Positions 26,978 to 36,043 are shown, numbered from the stretch's first letter. The stretch is 64,000 nucleotides of DNA from Stenotrophomonas geniculata ATCC 19374 = JCM 13324 (GCF_001431625.1 NZ_LLXT01000094.1:49055-113054), one strand, 5' to 3'. Numbers and translations: made by a program. The notes: generated from the sequence alone by a model not told the origin.

Positions 26978-27075
26978 TCGCCGAGCATGGCTCGGCGCTA
27001 CAGGGAAACGAAAAGGCCGTGGTCTGCACCACGGCCCCTGAAACCCGGTGGGTGCCGACCGTTGGTCGGCACGCC
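26978..27075. repeat. SMAG REP units
   Basis: A unit GCCGAGCATGGCTCGGCGCTAC ends at 27001 and another, GTGCCGACCGTTGGTCGGCAC, lies at about 27052-27072. They flank the terminator of the MFS gene. Confidence 0.7.
27015..27036 (-). terminator. Terminator after the MFS symporter gene
   Basis: Perfect 9-bp stem GGCCGTGGT/ACCACGGCC with a CTGC loop, followed on the minus strand by TTTTCGTTT. It lies 42 bp beyond the stop codon of the transporter gene. Confidence 0.8.
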
Positions 27076-27077
27076 GG

Positions 27078-28739
27078 TTATTGGGTGATATCCACGTCCT
27101 TGGTTTCGCGCAGGAACAGGCCACCGATCACCACCGACATCAGCGCGATGATGATGGGGTACCACAGGCCGTAGTACAGGTTGCCGGTACCGGCAACCAG
27201 CGCGAACGAGATCGCCGGCAGGAAGCCACCGAACCAGCCGTTGCCGATGTGGTACGGCAGCGACATCGAGGTGTAGCGGATGCGGGTCGGGAACAGTTCG
27301 ACCAGGTAGGCGGCGATCGGGCCGTAGACCATGGTCACGTACAGCACCAGCAGCCACAGCATGAAGATCGTGCCAGCGATATTGATGCGGGCGCCGTCCG
27401 CCTTGGCCGGATAACCGGCGGTGGTCAGGGCGGTCTTCAGTTCCGCACCGAACGCGTCGGCCTTGGCCTTGCCTTCTTCCTTGGTCAGGCCCGCGGCTTC
27501 ATACGAGGTGACGCTGGCGCTGCCCACGTTCACCATCGCCAGCGAACCGGCGGCGGCGGGCTGCACGTCGTACGGCACACCGGCCTTGGTCAGCGCGGCG
27601 GTGGCCACGTCACAGGAGCTGGTGAACTTGCGCAGGCCCACCGGATCGAACTGGAACGAGCAGGTAGCCGGATCGGCCACCACCAGCGCCGGCGAGCTGC
27701 TGCGGGCTTCTTCGATGGCCGGGTTGGCGAAGTGGGTCAGGCCCTTGAAGATCGGGATGTAGGTGACGGCGGCCAGCAGGCAGCCGGCCAGGATGATCTT
27801 CTTGCGGCCGATACGGTCGGACAGCCAGCCGAAGAAGATGAAGAACGGCGTGCCCAGTGCCAGCGCTGCGGCGATCAGCAGGTAGGAGGTGGTGGCATCG
27901 ACCTTCAGCATGCTGCTGAGGAAGAACAGCGCGTAGAACTGTCCGCCGTACCAGACCACGGCCTGGCCAGCCGCTGCACCGAGCAGGACCAGCAACATCA
28001 GCTTCAGGTTGCCGCCCTTCAGGCTGTCGCGGAACGGGGTCTTGGAGCCCTTGCCTTCAGCCTTCATCTGCTGGAACAGCGGCGACTCGCTCAACTGCAG
28101 CCGGATCCATACCGAAATGCCCAGCAGCAGGATCGACACCAGGAACGGAATGCGCCAGCCCCAGGCCTCGAACGCCTCGTTGCCCAAGGTCATGCGGCAG
28201 GCCAGGATGATCAGCAGCGACAGGAACAGGCCCAGCGTGGCGGTGCACTGGATGAAGCTGGTGTACAGGCCGCGCTTGTCGTCCGGTGCGTGCTCGGCCA
28301 CATAGGTGGCGGCACCGCCGTACTCGCCGCCCATCGCCAGGCCCTGGGCCAGGCGCAGGATGATCAGGATCACCGGTGCGGCAAAACCGATCGAAGCGTA
28401 GTTGGGCAGCACGCCGACCAGGAAGGTCGAGATGCCCATGATCAGGATGGTGACCAGGAAGGTGTACTTGCGGCCGATGCGGTCGCCGAGGCTGCCGAAG
28501 AAGGCCGCGCCGAACGGACGCACGAAGAAGCCGGCGGCAAACGCCAGCAGGGCGAAGATCATGCCCGTGGTTTCATTGACGCCACTGAAGAACTGCTTGG
28601 CGATGATGGCCGCGAGCGAGCCGTACAGGAAGAAGTCGTACCACTCGAACACCGTGCCGAGGCTCGAGGCGAAGATGACCTTCTTGTGACCCTTGGTCAG
28701 GGTGCCCGCTTTGTGTGCGGTACTGGGTGTGCTGGACAT
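27078..28739 (-). CDS. MFS metabolite:H+ symporter with a large periplasmic-loop insertion
   Basis: Inner-membrane transporter of 553 residues, related to the ShiA/ProP-type metabolite:H+ symporter family. FEWYDFFLYGSLAAIIAKQF (helix 1), GSLGDRIGRKYTFL (loop 2-3) and RLAQGLAMGGEYGGAATYVAE (helix 4) are diagnostic, as is WLSDRIGRKKIIL in the second half. Residues 332-450 form an unusual hydrophilic insert carrying Cys360 and Cys376 between two helices. Typical members have about 430-450 residues. It lies downstream of dcaP on the same strand, with three REPs between; probable substrates are organic acids. Confidence 0.88.
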   Translation of the reverse strand: MSSTPSTAHKAGTLTKGHKKVIFASSLGTVFEWYDFFLYGSLAAIIAKQFFSGVNETTGMIFALLAFAAGFFVRPFGAAFFGSLGDRIGRKYTFLVTILIMGISTFLVGVLPNYASIGFAAPVILIILRLAQGLAMGGEYGGAATYVAEHAPDDKRGLYTSFIQCTATLGLFLSLLIILACRMTLGNEAFEAWGWRIPFLVSILLLGISVWIRLQLSESPLFQQMKAEGKGSKTPFRDSLKGGNLKLMLLVLLGAAAGQAVVWYGGQFYALFFLSSMLKVDATTSYLLIAAALALGTPFFIFFGWLSDRIGRKKIILAGCLLAAVTYIPIFKGLTHFANPAIEEARSSSPALVVADPATCSFQFDPVGLRKFTSSCDVATAALTKAGVPYDVQPAAAGSLAMVNVGSASVTSYEAAGLTKEEGKAKADAFGAELKTALTTAGYPAKADGARINIAGTIFMLWLLVLYVTMVYGPIAAYLVELFPTRIRYTSMSLPYHIGNGWFGGFLPAISFALVAGTGNLYYGLWYPIIIALMSVVIGGLFLRETKDVDITQ

Positions 28740-28755
28740 GGGGCGTTTTCCCTCG

Positions 28756-28848
28756 GTAGATGCCGACCTTGGTCGGCACTCAATTCGGTAGGTGCCGGCC
28801 GCTGGCCGGCACGCAATCTCTGTAGGTACCGACCTTGGTCGGCACTGC
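28756..28848. repeat. Three tandem SMAG REP units between dcaP and the MFS gene
   Basis: Units begin with GTAG at 28756, 28788 and 28822, each followed by a short palindrome: GCCGACCTTGGTCGGC, GCCGGCCGCTGGCCGGC and ACCGACCTTGGTCGGC-type. All three have the same orientation, with spacing of 32-34 bp. They lie in the untranslated region between dcaP and the transporter gene. Confidence 0.8.
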
Positions 28849-28849
28849 T

Positions 28850-30277
28850 TTAGAAGCTGTACTTGGTGGTGAACTGCAGACGGGTGATGTCACCCTTGTT
28901 GCCGTTCTCCACTTCGCGACGGCCGTACATCAGCTCCGCACCGATATCGACCTTGGGCAGCGGCGAATAGAAGATGTTGCCGCGGATGCTCTGCACGCTC
29001 TTGGTTACCAGCGGGCCGAGGATGCTGTCGTTGTCGTAGTCGCTGCGCGCGTAGATCAGGTTGGTGCGCAACTTCGGCGAGAACGCATGCCGCCAGCCCA
29101 CGTAGCCGGCAAGCACGCCGGTCGGGTTGAGTTCGTCGCGGGCCACGTCATAGGCACTGTCGGCGGTGATGCCCAGGCCGATGTAGCGGGCGATGCCTTC
29201 GCCGCCAGTCAGCTGGTAGTGCAGCGAATCGCTGTCACCCATCACCCATTTGCCGCCCAGGGTCAGGCCGCCAGCCACCTTGTCGGCCTTGGCGCCGGTG
29301 GCCTGGTTGTCGACCTTCAGCTGACGGACGATGCCCCCGACACCGAAGGTGCCCCAATCACCCTTCCAGCCATAGCGCATGGTCAGATCGGGCAGGCTGC
29401 CACGGTCGGAGTTGGCGCTGGCGTTGGTCCATGCCCCGGTGACCGGGTTGCGGGTACCGGTGAGGGTGGTGGTTTCCGGGTTTTCCAGCGCGACGCTGAA
29501 GCCACCCTGGGTGTAACGCACCTGGGCCTGGCGCACGAAGATCACGCCATCGGTGGGGCCGACGAAGTCGACCGCCTCGGGCAGCGCGGCCGCGTCCATG
29601 AAGTTGGACCAGGTCTGGCCGGCCATCCAGTTGTTCCAGTACATGTAGGCGTGGCGCAGGGTCACACCGTAGGTATTGGTGGCGGTCTGGTTGCCCAGTG
29701 AATTGCCGAAGAAGTCCATCTCGAAGAACGCACCGGCCTTGTTGCCCGATTCGCTCACGTTGTCGATGCCCAGGTTGAAGCGCGAGAACTTGGCGTGGGC
29801 ATTGAAGTCGGTGCCCGAACGCTTGCCGCTGCCGCCAGCGCCTTCCACCGGGGTCTGGCCCGGCAGGTACAGCGAGCGGCCGGTGGCGTCGTCGGCCAGC
29901 TGGCCATCGCTGGTCTGGGTGGCCAGGAAGTCGGCCTTGATGAAGCCGCCGGTCTTGACCGTGGTGCCCGGCGCCGCGCCCGGGGTGAGGGTGGTGACCT
30001 GGATGGGCTGCTTGCCGGCCGGCACCTGTGCGACCGGCTTCTGCTCGGCCTGCACCGTGCGGACTTCGGTTACGGCCTGCTGGGTCTGGCTGATCTGGGT
30101 CTGTTGTTGTTGCTGCGAAGACAGCAGCAGCTGGACCTGGCGTTCCAGTTCGGCAACGCGTGCTTCCAGCGCCTTCTCTTTGGCGGTCTCTGCGAACGCC
30201 ATGCCCGGTGCGACCAGGGCGACCAACAGGCAGGCCGCCAAAGGTGTGCGCACGGCTTTCAACGTACGGTGGCTCAT
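28850..30277 (-). CDS. DcaP-family trimeric outer-membrane porin
   Basis: Outer-membrane channel of 475 residues for small carboxylates. A signal peptide (PLAACLLVALVAPGMAFA) is followed by a coiled-coil segment, EARVAELERQVQLLLSSQQ, that is typical of DcaP N-termini. The strand-rich barrel starts at VKTGGFIKADFLATQTSDG. SRFNLGIDNVSESGNKAGAF and the terminal RLQFTTKYSF (aromatic end for barrel insertion) agree. ATG 30277 has GAGAGAGGG upstream. It diverges from acs and precedes the MFS symporter, suggesting an outer-plus-inner membrane uptake route. Confidence 0.87.
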   Translation of the reverse strand: MSHRTLKAVRTPLAACLLVALVAPGMAFAETAKEKALEARVAELERQVQLLLSSQQQQQTQISQTQQAVTEVRTVQAEQKPVAQVPAGKQPIQVTTLTPGAAPGTTVKTGGFIKADFLATQTSDGQLADDATGRSLYLPGQTPVEGAGGSGKRSGTDFNAHAKFSRFNLGIDNVSESGNKAGAFFEMDFFGNSLGNQTATNTYGVTLRHAYMYWNNWMAGQTWSNFMDAAALPEAVDFVGPTDGVIFVRQAQVRYTQGGFSVALENPETTTLTGTRNPVTGAWTNASANSDRGSLPDLTMRYGWKGDWGTFGVGGIVRQLKVDNQATGAKADKVAGGLTLGGKWVMGDSDSLHYQLTGGEGIARYIGLGITADSAYDVARDELNPTGVLAGYVGWRHAFSPKLRTNLIYARSDYDNDSILGPLVTKSVQSIRGNIFYSPLPKVDIGAELMYGRREVENGNKGDITRLQFTTKYSF

Positions 30278-30371
30278 GTTGCCCTCTCTCCCAAGTGGCA
30301 AGGTGATGCCGCGCGTGGGGCACGGTCGAGCCGAGACTGCGGGGCGATTATGTATAGCGGCTATTCGCCAT

Positions 30372-30410
30372 TGGTCGAACCCGGCCCTGCTGGGCGCTCA
30401 CTTTCGACCA
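30372..30410. promoter_or_regulatory. Inverted repeat in the dcaP/acs divergent promoter region
   Basis: TGGTCGAA at 30372-30379 and its exact reverse complement TTCGACCA at 30403-30410, centres 31 bp apart (about three helical turns). It lies in the 245-bp gap between the divergent starts of dcaP and acs. A regulator such as CrbR could bind it, but the site is predicted from symmetry only. Confidence 0.4.
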
Positions 30411-30522
30411 TGGTCTAACCAGAGTGGTGACGCGACCGGGGGTGGATGGGGCAAACTGAGGGGGATCGGTCGCTGCGATGCTGCGACCGCACACACAAAG
30501 TCAACGTGCAAGTGAGGGTGCC

Positions 30523-32466
<1,944 letters not shown>

Positions 32467-32476
32467 TGGCGTGACT

Positions 32477-32548
32477 GCAGGCGCAGGACGCGCCAGGGAC
32501 GTGGCCGGGAGGAGGGACCCGGCCGCGTCCGACCCGTCCTGCACCTGC
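32477..32548 (+). terminator. Long nested hairpin between acs and the response regulator gene
   Basis: Outer arms GCAGGCGCAGGACG (32477-32490) and CGTCCTGCACCTGC (32535-32548) pair over 14 bp with one wobble. An inner stem, GGCCGGG/CCCGGCC, lies at 32503-32524. A T-rich stretch (CTCTTTTTCC) follows at about 32559. It may be a terminator or attenuator limiting read-through from acs into the regulator gene. Confidence 0.55.
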
Positions 32549-32587
32549 CATCACGTCGCTCTTTTTCCTGATCGATAAGCTCGACCC

Positions 32588-33253
32588 ATGACCACCCTCC
32601 TGATTGCCGATGACCACCCGCTGTTCCGCGAAGCCCTGCGTGGGGCCGTGCAGCGGGTCATCCCGGGCGTACAACTGTTCGAGGCCGACAGCGTGGAAGC
32701 ACTGTACGCGCTGGCCGATCAGCACAACGACGCCGACCTGGTCCTGATGGACCTCAACATGCCGGGTGCGCAGGGCTTCAACGCACTCGTGCACATGCGC
32801 TCACTGCATCCGCAGCTGCCGGTGGTGGTGGTGTCCGCGCGCGAAGAAGCCACGGTGATGCGTCGCGCGCTCGACCACGGTGCGCTCGGCTTCATTCCCA
32901 AATCGGCCGACTCGGACACCATCGGCCATGCACTCGGCACCATCCTCGATGGCGAGACCTGGGCACCGCCGGAGGCGCACAACGTGCCGCCCACCGGCAG
33001 CGAAGAACGCGAAGTCGGCCAGCGCCTGCGCGAGCTGACCCCGCAGCAGTTCCGCGTCCTGCAGATGCTCGGCGCCGGCCGCTTGAACAAGCAGATCGCC
33101 TACGACCTCAACGTCTCCGAAGCAACGATCAAGGCCCACGTCACCGCCATCCTGCGCAAGCTCGGCGTGACCAACCGCACCCAGGCCGTGCTGATGGCCG
33201 GCAAGCTGGCCATCGACGACGACGCCATCGTGCTGCCGCCGGAAGAAGATTGA
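32588..33253 (+). CDS. crbR: LuxR-type response regulator (CrbR-like)
   Basis: Two-component response regulator of 221 residues. The receiver domain has LLIADDHPLFREAL (acidic pocket), DLVLMDLNMPGAQG (phospho-acceptor Asp near residue 58), and VVVVSAREEATVMRRALDHGALGFIPK (Ser and Lys). The C-terminal LuxR helix-turn-helix is LTPQQFRVLQMLGAGRLNKQIAYDLNVSEATIKAHVTAILRKLGV. Its position after acs and the presence of a CrbS-type kinase 3 kb away support CrbR, the activator of acs in other gamma-proteobacteria. The name rests on context and architecture. Confidence 0.85.
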   Translation: MTTLLIADDHPLFREALRGAVQRVIPGVQLFEADSVEALYALADQHNDADLVLMDLNMPGAQGFNALVHMRSLHPQLPVVVVSAREEATVMRRALDHGALGFIPKSADSDTIGHALGTILDGETWAPPEAHNVPPTGSEEREVGQRLRELTPQQFRVLQMLGAGRLNKQIAYDLNVSEATIKAHVTAILRKLGVTNRTQAVLMAGKLAIDDDAIVLPPEED

Positions 33254-33265
33254 TTGTGACCGACT

Positions 33266-33342
33266 ATGGAGCCGAGCATGGGCTCGGCTCTACAGACGTC
33301 ATGATGCCCCTGTAGAGCCGAGCCCACGCTCGGCTGCTCTTT
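33266..33342. repeat. SMAG REP inverted dimer beside the tyrosine-transposase gene
   Basis: GGAGCCGAGCATGGGCTCGG with a CTCTAC end at about 33292 faces GTAGAGCCGAGCCCACGCTC at 33314. The dimer lies 14 bp beyond the stop codon of the RAYT gene. Confidence 0.8.
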
Positions 33343-33355
33343 GCCTCAATACCAA

Positions 33356-33811
33356 TCACTCCTCAAGCGGCCATCGACTCCACCCATAGGGGTATTCCCC
33401 GATGCGCGTGGCCAGCCCAGCACGCACCGGATTGGCCGCGATATACACCGCCTGCGTGTGCAGGCATTCATCGCTGCGCAGCGCGTGGTCGTAGTATCCC
33501 GGCTGCCAGATCGGCGCGTTGGCATCAGCGCGCCTGCCGATGGAACGCCCGCTCCGTGATTTGAGGATCTGCATGCAGCCGGCAAGCGTGCAGGTACGGA
33601 GTTCGAACAGCCAATGCAGATGATCCGGCATCACCACCCAGGCGAGGGAGGAGGTCCGCCCCGTTCGCTCTACGGTGCGCAGTGCTTCGATCAGCAGATC
33701 GACGTTGGCCTTGTCGTCGAACCAAGGACGGCGTGCGCGTGTCACAGCCGTGATCGCGTAGACATTGCCGGTCTGCGACCAGCGACCAAAGCGGAGTGCG
33801 GGACTGGCCAC
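33356..33811 (-). CDS. rayT: REP-associated tyrosine transposase (RAYT, TnpA_REP)
   Basis: Single-copy-type HUH endonuclease related to Y1 transposases of the IS200/IS605 group; RAYTs cut REP hairpins and are thought to spread them. The 151-residue protein has the HUH motif in VVMPDHLHWLFEL (His64, His66) and the catalytic tyrosine region WQPGYYDHALRSDE (Tyr106/107). AVYIAANPVRAGLA is typical of the family. REPs of the SMAG family flank it on both sides, the right one being broken by the IS110 element. It is oriented opposite to crbR. Confidence 0.88.
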   Translation of the reverse strand: MASPALRFGRWSQTGNVYAITAVTRARRPWFDDKANVDLLIEALRTVERTGRTSSLAWVVMPDHLHWLFELRTCTLAGCMQILKSRSGRSIGRRADANAPIWQPGYYDHALRSDECLHTQAVYIAANPVRAGLATRIGEYPYGWSRWPLEE

Positions 33812-33885
33812 GCGAAGAGGCTATGGCACGCATGACAGCCCTTCCATCAGTGCAACACCGCAATGCTTGTCAGCCAACACCCTGA

Positions 33886-33937
33886 GGTAGAGCCGAGCCC
33901 ATGCTCGGCTGGCGCGCGAAGCAGCCGAGCATGGGCT
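33886..33937. repeat. SMAG REP dimer, second unit split by the IS110 element
   Basis: A full unit starting GTAGAGCCGAGCCCATGCTC at about 33887 is followed by the left half of an inverted unit, GCAGCCGAGCATGGGCT, ending at 33937. The rest of that unit (CTCGGCTCTAC) resumes at 35136. Joined at the CT, the halves rebuild a normal SMAG copy such as that at 21995. Confidence 0.85.
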
Positions 33938-33949
33938 TGTATGTTCCTC

Positions 33950-34140
33950 CCGGCTCCTACCAAGTATGTAGGAGCCAGGGTGGAGGGACCGTCAACATGA
34001 TATCTGCGGGTACCAGCCGACAGACGAGCCGAGCGATCCCCATCCCGCACCTTAACGTCGATAAGGGATCTAGCGGCCTTTGAGGACCGCCGATGTAGGC
34101 AAGCCAACGTGGTGCGGTACCACCCCAGCCCCTCAACAAT
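33950..34140 (+). ncRNA. Candidate bridge RNA of the IS110 element
   Basis: The left end of IS110-group elements encodes a bridge RNA with a target loop and a donor loop. Here a perfect 9-bp hairpin, GGCTCCTAC/GTAGGAGCC, lies at 33952-33976. GAGCCGAG at 34026-34033 is the exact complement of the right half of the target (CTCGGCTC). GGGATCT at 34065-34071 copies the right end of the element plus CT (AGGATCT) with one wobble. GGCAAG at 34098-34103 can pair with the left end (CTTGTA..), allowing G-T pairs. The order target loop then donor loop matches known bridge RNAs. A left-target guide is less clear: TGCGGGT at 34005-34011 is a weak candidate. Ends are approximate. Confidence 0.65.
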
Positions 34141-34157
34141 AGCTGGGAGTTGCGCAG

Positions 34158-35120
34158 ATGTCAGATCGTTTGGCCTTCGGCATCGATGCCGATTCAAAGA
34201 CCCTTGTGGTGGCCCATCACGGCACCAAGGGCAGCGCCCGCATCACCAATTCAGCGTCGGCCATCACTAAGTGGGTGTCCGCCCTGCCGGCCAGATCTCG
34301 CATTGGAGTGGAGGCAACCAATCGCTACCACGAGCTTGTGGTTCAGGCTGCCCAGAAGGCCGGTCACGCCGTCTTTGTGCTCAATCCGCGCGACATCAAA
34401 CATTACGCCAAGGGCGTGGCCTGCCGCGGCAAAACCGACTCAGGTGACGCGCAGGTTATCGCGCGTTACATCGCTAAGGAGGCCGACAATCTGCATGAGC
34501 ATGTCGCCCGTTCACCTGCGCAGGAGCAGCTGCATGTGCTACTCCAGCAACGCGACAGCCTGGTCCGGAGCAAGGCGAAGTTGAATCTCTCGCTAGGCGC
34601 GGGAGCGTCGGAGTCGGCCATCTTTGGGCGCATCTTCGGTGGTCTGAAAGAGGCCATTGCCATGCTCGACCAACAGATTCAGCAACTGTGCCGCAGCGGC
34701 GAACAGCGCGACCTGTATCGGCGGATCATGACCATCCCGGGGATCGGACCGACGGTTGCGGCCTTTATCACCCATCACATCACGCGCTGGCCCTTGACCA
34801 GCTCAGACGCTTGGATTGCCTGCAGCGGTCTGGATCCGCGACCCAACGAATCCGGTGCGCGGATCGGCAGACGGCGCCTGTCCAAGCGTGGCAACGCCAG
34901 CCTGCGCCAGATCCTCTACATGGCGGCCATGGGCCTGACCCGATCCAAAGGCGGTAAAGCCCTTTATACGGCCATCCGCGAACGTGGTCACAGCAGTACC
35001 GCCAGCTTTAACATCCTGGCCAGAAAGCTGGCCAGGATCGCCTGGGGGGTCTTTAAAAGCGGTCGGGACTTTGACCCCGCCATGCTGAAAGTGGGTCAAG
35101 CCTGCTTCCAGCAGGCTTGA
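34158..35120 (+). CDS. IS110-family transposase (DEDD recombinase)
   Basis: RNA-guided recombinase of 320 residues. The RuvC-like domain shows Asp10 in AFGIDADSKTLVVAH, Glu52 in IGVEATNRYHE, and Asp94/Asp97 in GKTDSGDAQVIARYI. The C-terminal Tnp domain has a helix-hairpin-helix IPGIGPTVAAFITHHI and the serine region WIACSGLDPRPNESGARIG (Ser223 or Ser232). GGGAG lies 9 bp before the ATG. The gene is complete and unbroken. It converges with mntP, whose stop is 21 bp beyond the element's right end. Confidence 0.93.
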   Translation: MSDRLAFGIDADSKTLVVAHHGTKGSARITNSASAITKWVSALPARSRIGVEATNRYHELVVQAAQKAGHAVFVLNPRDIKHYAKGVACRGKTDSGDAQVIARYIAKEADNLHEHVARSPAQEQLHVLLQQRDSLVRSKAKLNLSLGAGASESAIFGRIFGGLKEAIAMLDQQIQQLCRSGEQRDLYRRIMTIPGIGPTVAAFITHHITRWPLTSSDAWIACSGLDPRPNESGARIGRRRLSKRGNASLRQILYMAAMGLTRSKGGKALYTAIRERGHSSTASFNILARKLARIAWGVFKSGRDFDPAMLKVGQACFQQA

Positions 35121-35157
35121 CCGCGAACATAGGATCTCGGCTCTACAGGAACAGGCG

Positions 35158-35733
35158 TTACCCCACGCCGTGCAGGTGTTCGTACAGGATCGTCGCGCCG
35201 ATGATCACCAGGATCACGCCACCGATGATCTCGGCGCGCTTGCCGACCATGCTGCCCAGCACGCGGCCGAGCATGATGCCGACGGTGACCATGGTCAGCG
35301 TGCACAGGCCGATGACTGCGGCCATCACACCGATATGCACGTCCATGAAAGCCAGGCCGATACCCACCGCCATCGCATCGATGCTGGTTGCGAAACCGGT
35401 CAGCGCCAGCTTCCAGAAGCCGTGGTGCTGCGAAGGATCTTCGTCTTCCTCGGCGCTGTCCGGACGCAGGCCGTTGTAGATCATGTGGATGCCCAGCGCA
35501 CCGAGCAGGCCGAAGGCGATCCAGTGGTCGAACGCTTCCACGTACTGCAGGGCGGCACGGCCGAGCAACCAGCCGATGATCGGTGTGATCGCCTCGATGA
35601 CGCCGAAGATGATGCCGGCGCGCAGCGCATCGCGGAACACCGGCTTGCGCATGGCCGCACCCTTGCCGATCGCCGCGGCGAAGGCATCGGTGGACATGGC
35701 AAAGCCGATCAGGAGGATCGAAATGGGGGACAT
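35158..35733 (-). CDS. mntP: Manganese efflux pump MntP
   Basis: Inner-membrane Mn(II) exporter of 191 residues with six hydrophobic segments. Both halves carry the family motif: [16 protein letters not shown] near residue 10 and [17 protein letters not shown] near residue 110, with the Asp residues needed for manganese export. ATG 35733 was chosen because homologues start with [11 protein letters not shown]; the longer frame to 35823 reads through the leader. The leader carries a manganese riboswitch and, further up, an MntR-like operator. An IS110 element sits just beyond its 3' end. Confidence 0.93.
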   Translation of the reverse strand: MSPISILLIGFAMSTDAFAAAIGKGAAMRKPVFRDALRAGIIFGVIEAITPIIGWLLGRAALQYVEAFDHWIAFGLLGALGIHMIYNGLRPDSAEEDEDPSQHHGFWKLALTGFATSIDAMAVGIGLAFMDVHIGVMAAVIGLCTLTMVTVGIMLGRVLGSMVGKRAEIIGGVILVIIGATILYEHLHGVG

Positions 35734-35810
35734 TGGCGGCTGCTGAGGTCGGGCAAGGACGGACGCACGGCTCGCGCTCGCGCCCAACCTGACGTTGCGC
35801 GCGCGGGCCG

Positions 35811-35925
35811 CTGGTCTCGCCAACCATCATGGTTGTCCACGCCACGGCGCACTGGCCGAGTGTGTTGACGTGGACGATTCCTGCGAAGGAATCCGGCTAC
35901 TCCCCAAGGGGACGCGCAGCTTAGC
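35811..35925 (-). promoter_or_regulatory. yybP-ykoY manganese riboswitch in the mntP leader
   Basis: Read on the minus strand, the leader has the conserved blocks of this riboswitch class in order. First is CCCCTTGGGGAGTAGCCGG (about 35890-35910), then GTCAACACACTCGGCC (about 35855-35870), and finally GGTTGGCGAGACC (about 35811-35825). GGGGAGTAGCC, TCAACACACTCG and GCGAGACC are the usual landmarks. The switch binds Mn(II) and turns on expression of exporters such as MntP. About 78 nt separate it from the start codon. Boundaries are approximate. Confidence 0.82.
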
Positions 35926-35980
35926 ACCGAGATTCGCGCATGGCGCATCTGCGGCGAAACGCGCAGGCAGGGCTGGTTTG

Positions 35981-35996
35981 TATAGCGATGGCTATA
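35981..35996 (-). promoter_or_regulatory. MntR-box-like operator upstream of the mntP leader
   Basis: TATAGCGATGGCTATA is a palindrome with the ATAGC-N4-GCTAT core of the E. coli MntR operator. It lies about 55 bp upstream of the riboswitch. In E. coli MntR also acts at mntP. No mntR gene is in the window, so this is a motif-based prediction. Confidence 0.5.
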
Positions 35997-36016
35997 TCAG
36001 CCCCGCACTGCGTGCC

Positions 36017-36043
36017 GGAGCCGAGCGTAGGCTCGGCTCTACA
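36017..36043. repeat. SMAG REP unit
   Basis: A single palindrome, GAGCCGAGCGTAGGCTCGG, followed by CTCTAC at 36042. It lies 10 bp beyond the stop codon of the sensor kinase gene. Confidence 0.75.

Larger units (their letters stand above)
33938..35137 (+). mobile_element. IS110-family insertion sequence inserted in a SMAG REP
   Basis: A 1200-bp element bounded by CT dinucleotides: target ...CATGGGCT at 33936-33937 on the left and CTCGGCTCTAC from 35136 on the right. One CT belongs to the target, so the element can be written 33938-35137. It has no terminal inverted repeats of note and no longer target duplication, as is usual for IS110. It contains a 220-bp non-coding left end and one transposase gene. 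The intact termini and gene suggest that it is recent and possibly active. The long left end places it in the IS110 group rather than the IS1111 group. Confidence 0.85.

Noticed and set aside
33938..35137. Terminal inverted repeats for the IS element
   Set aside because: The ends (TGTATGTTCC and CGAACATAGGAT) share only a short TATGTTC/GAACATA inverted match. IS110-group elements normally lack true TIRs, so I treat this as subterminal similarity.
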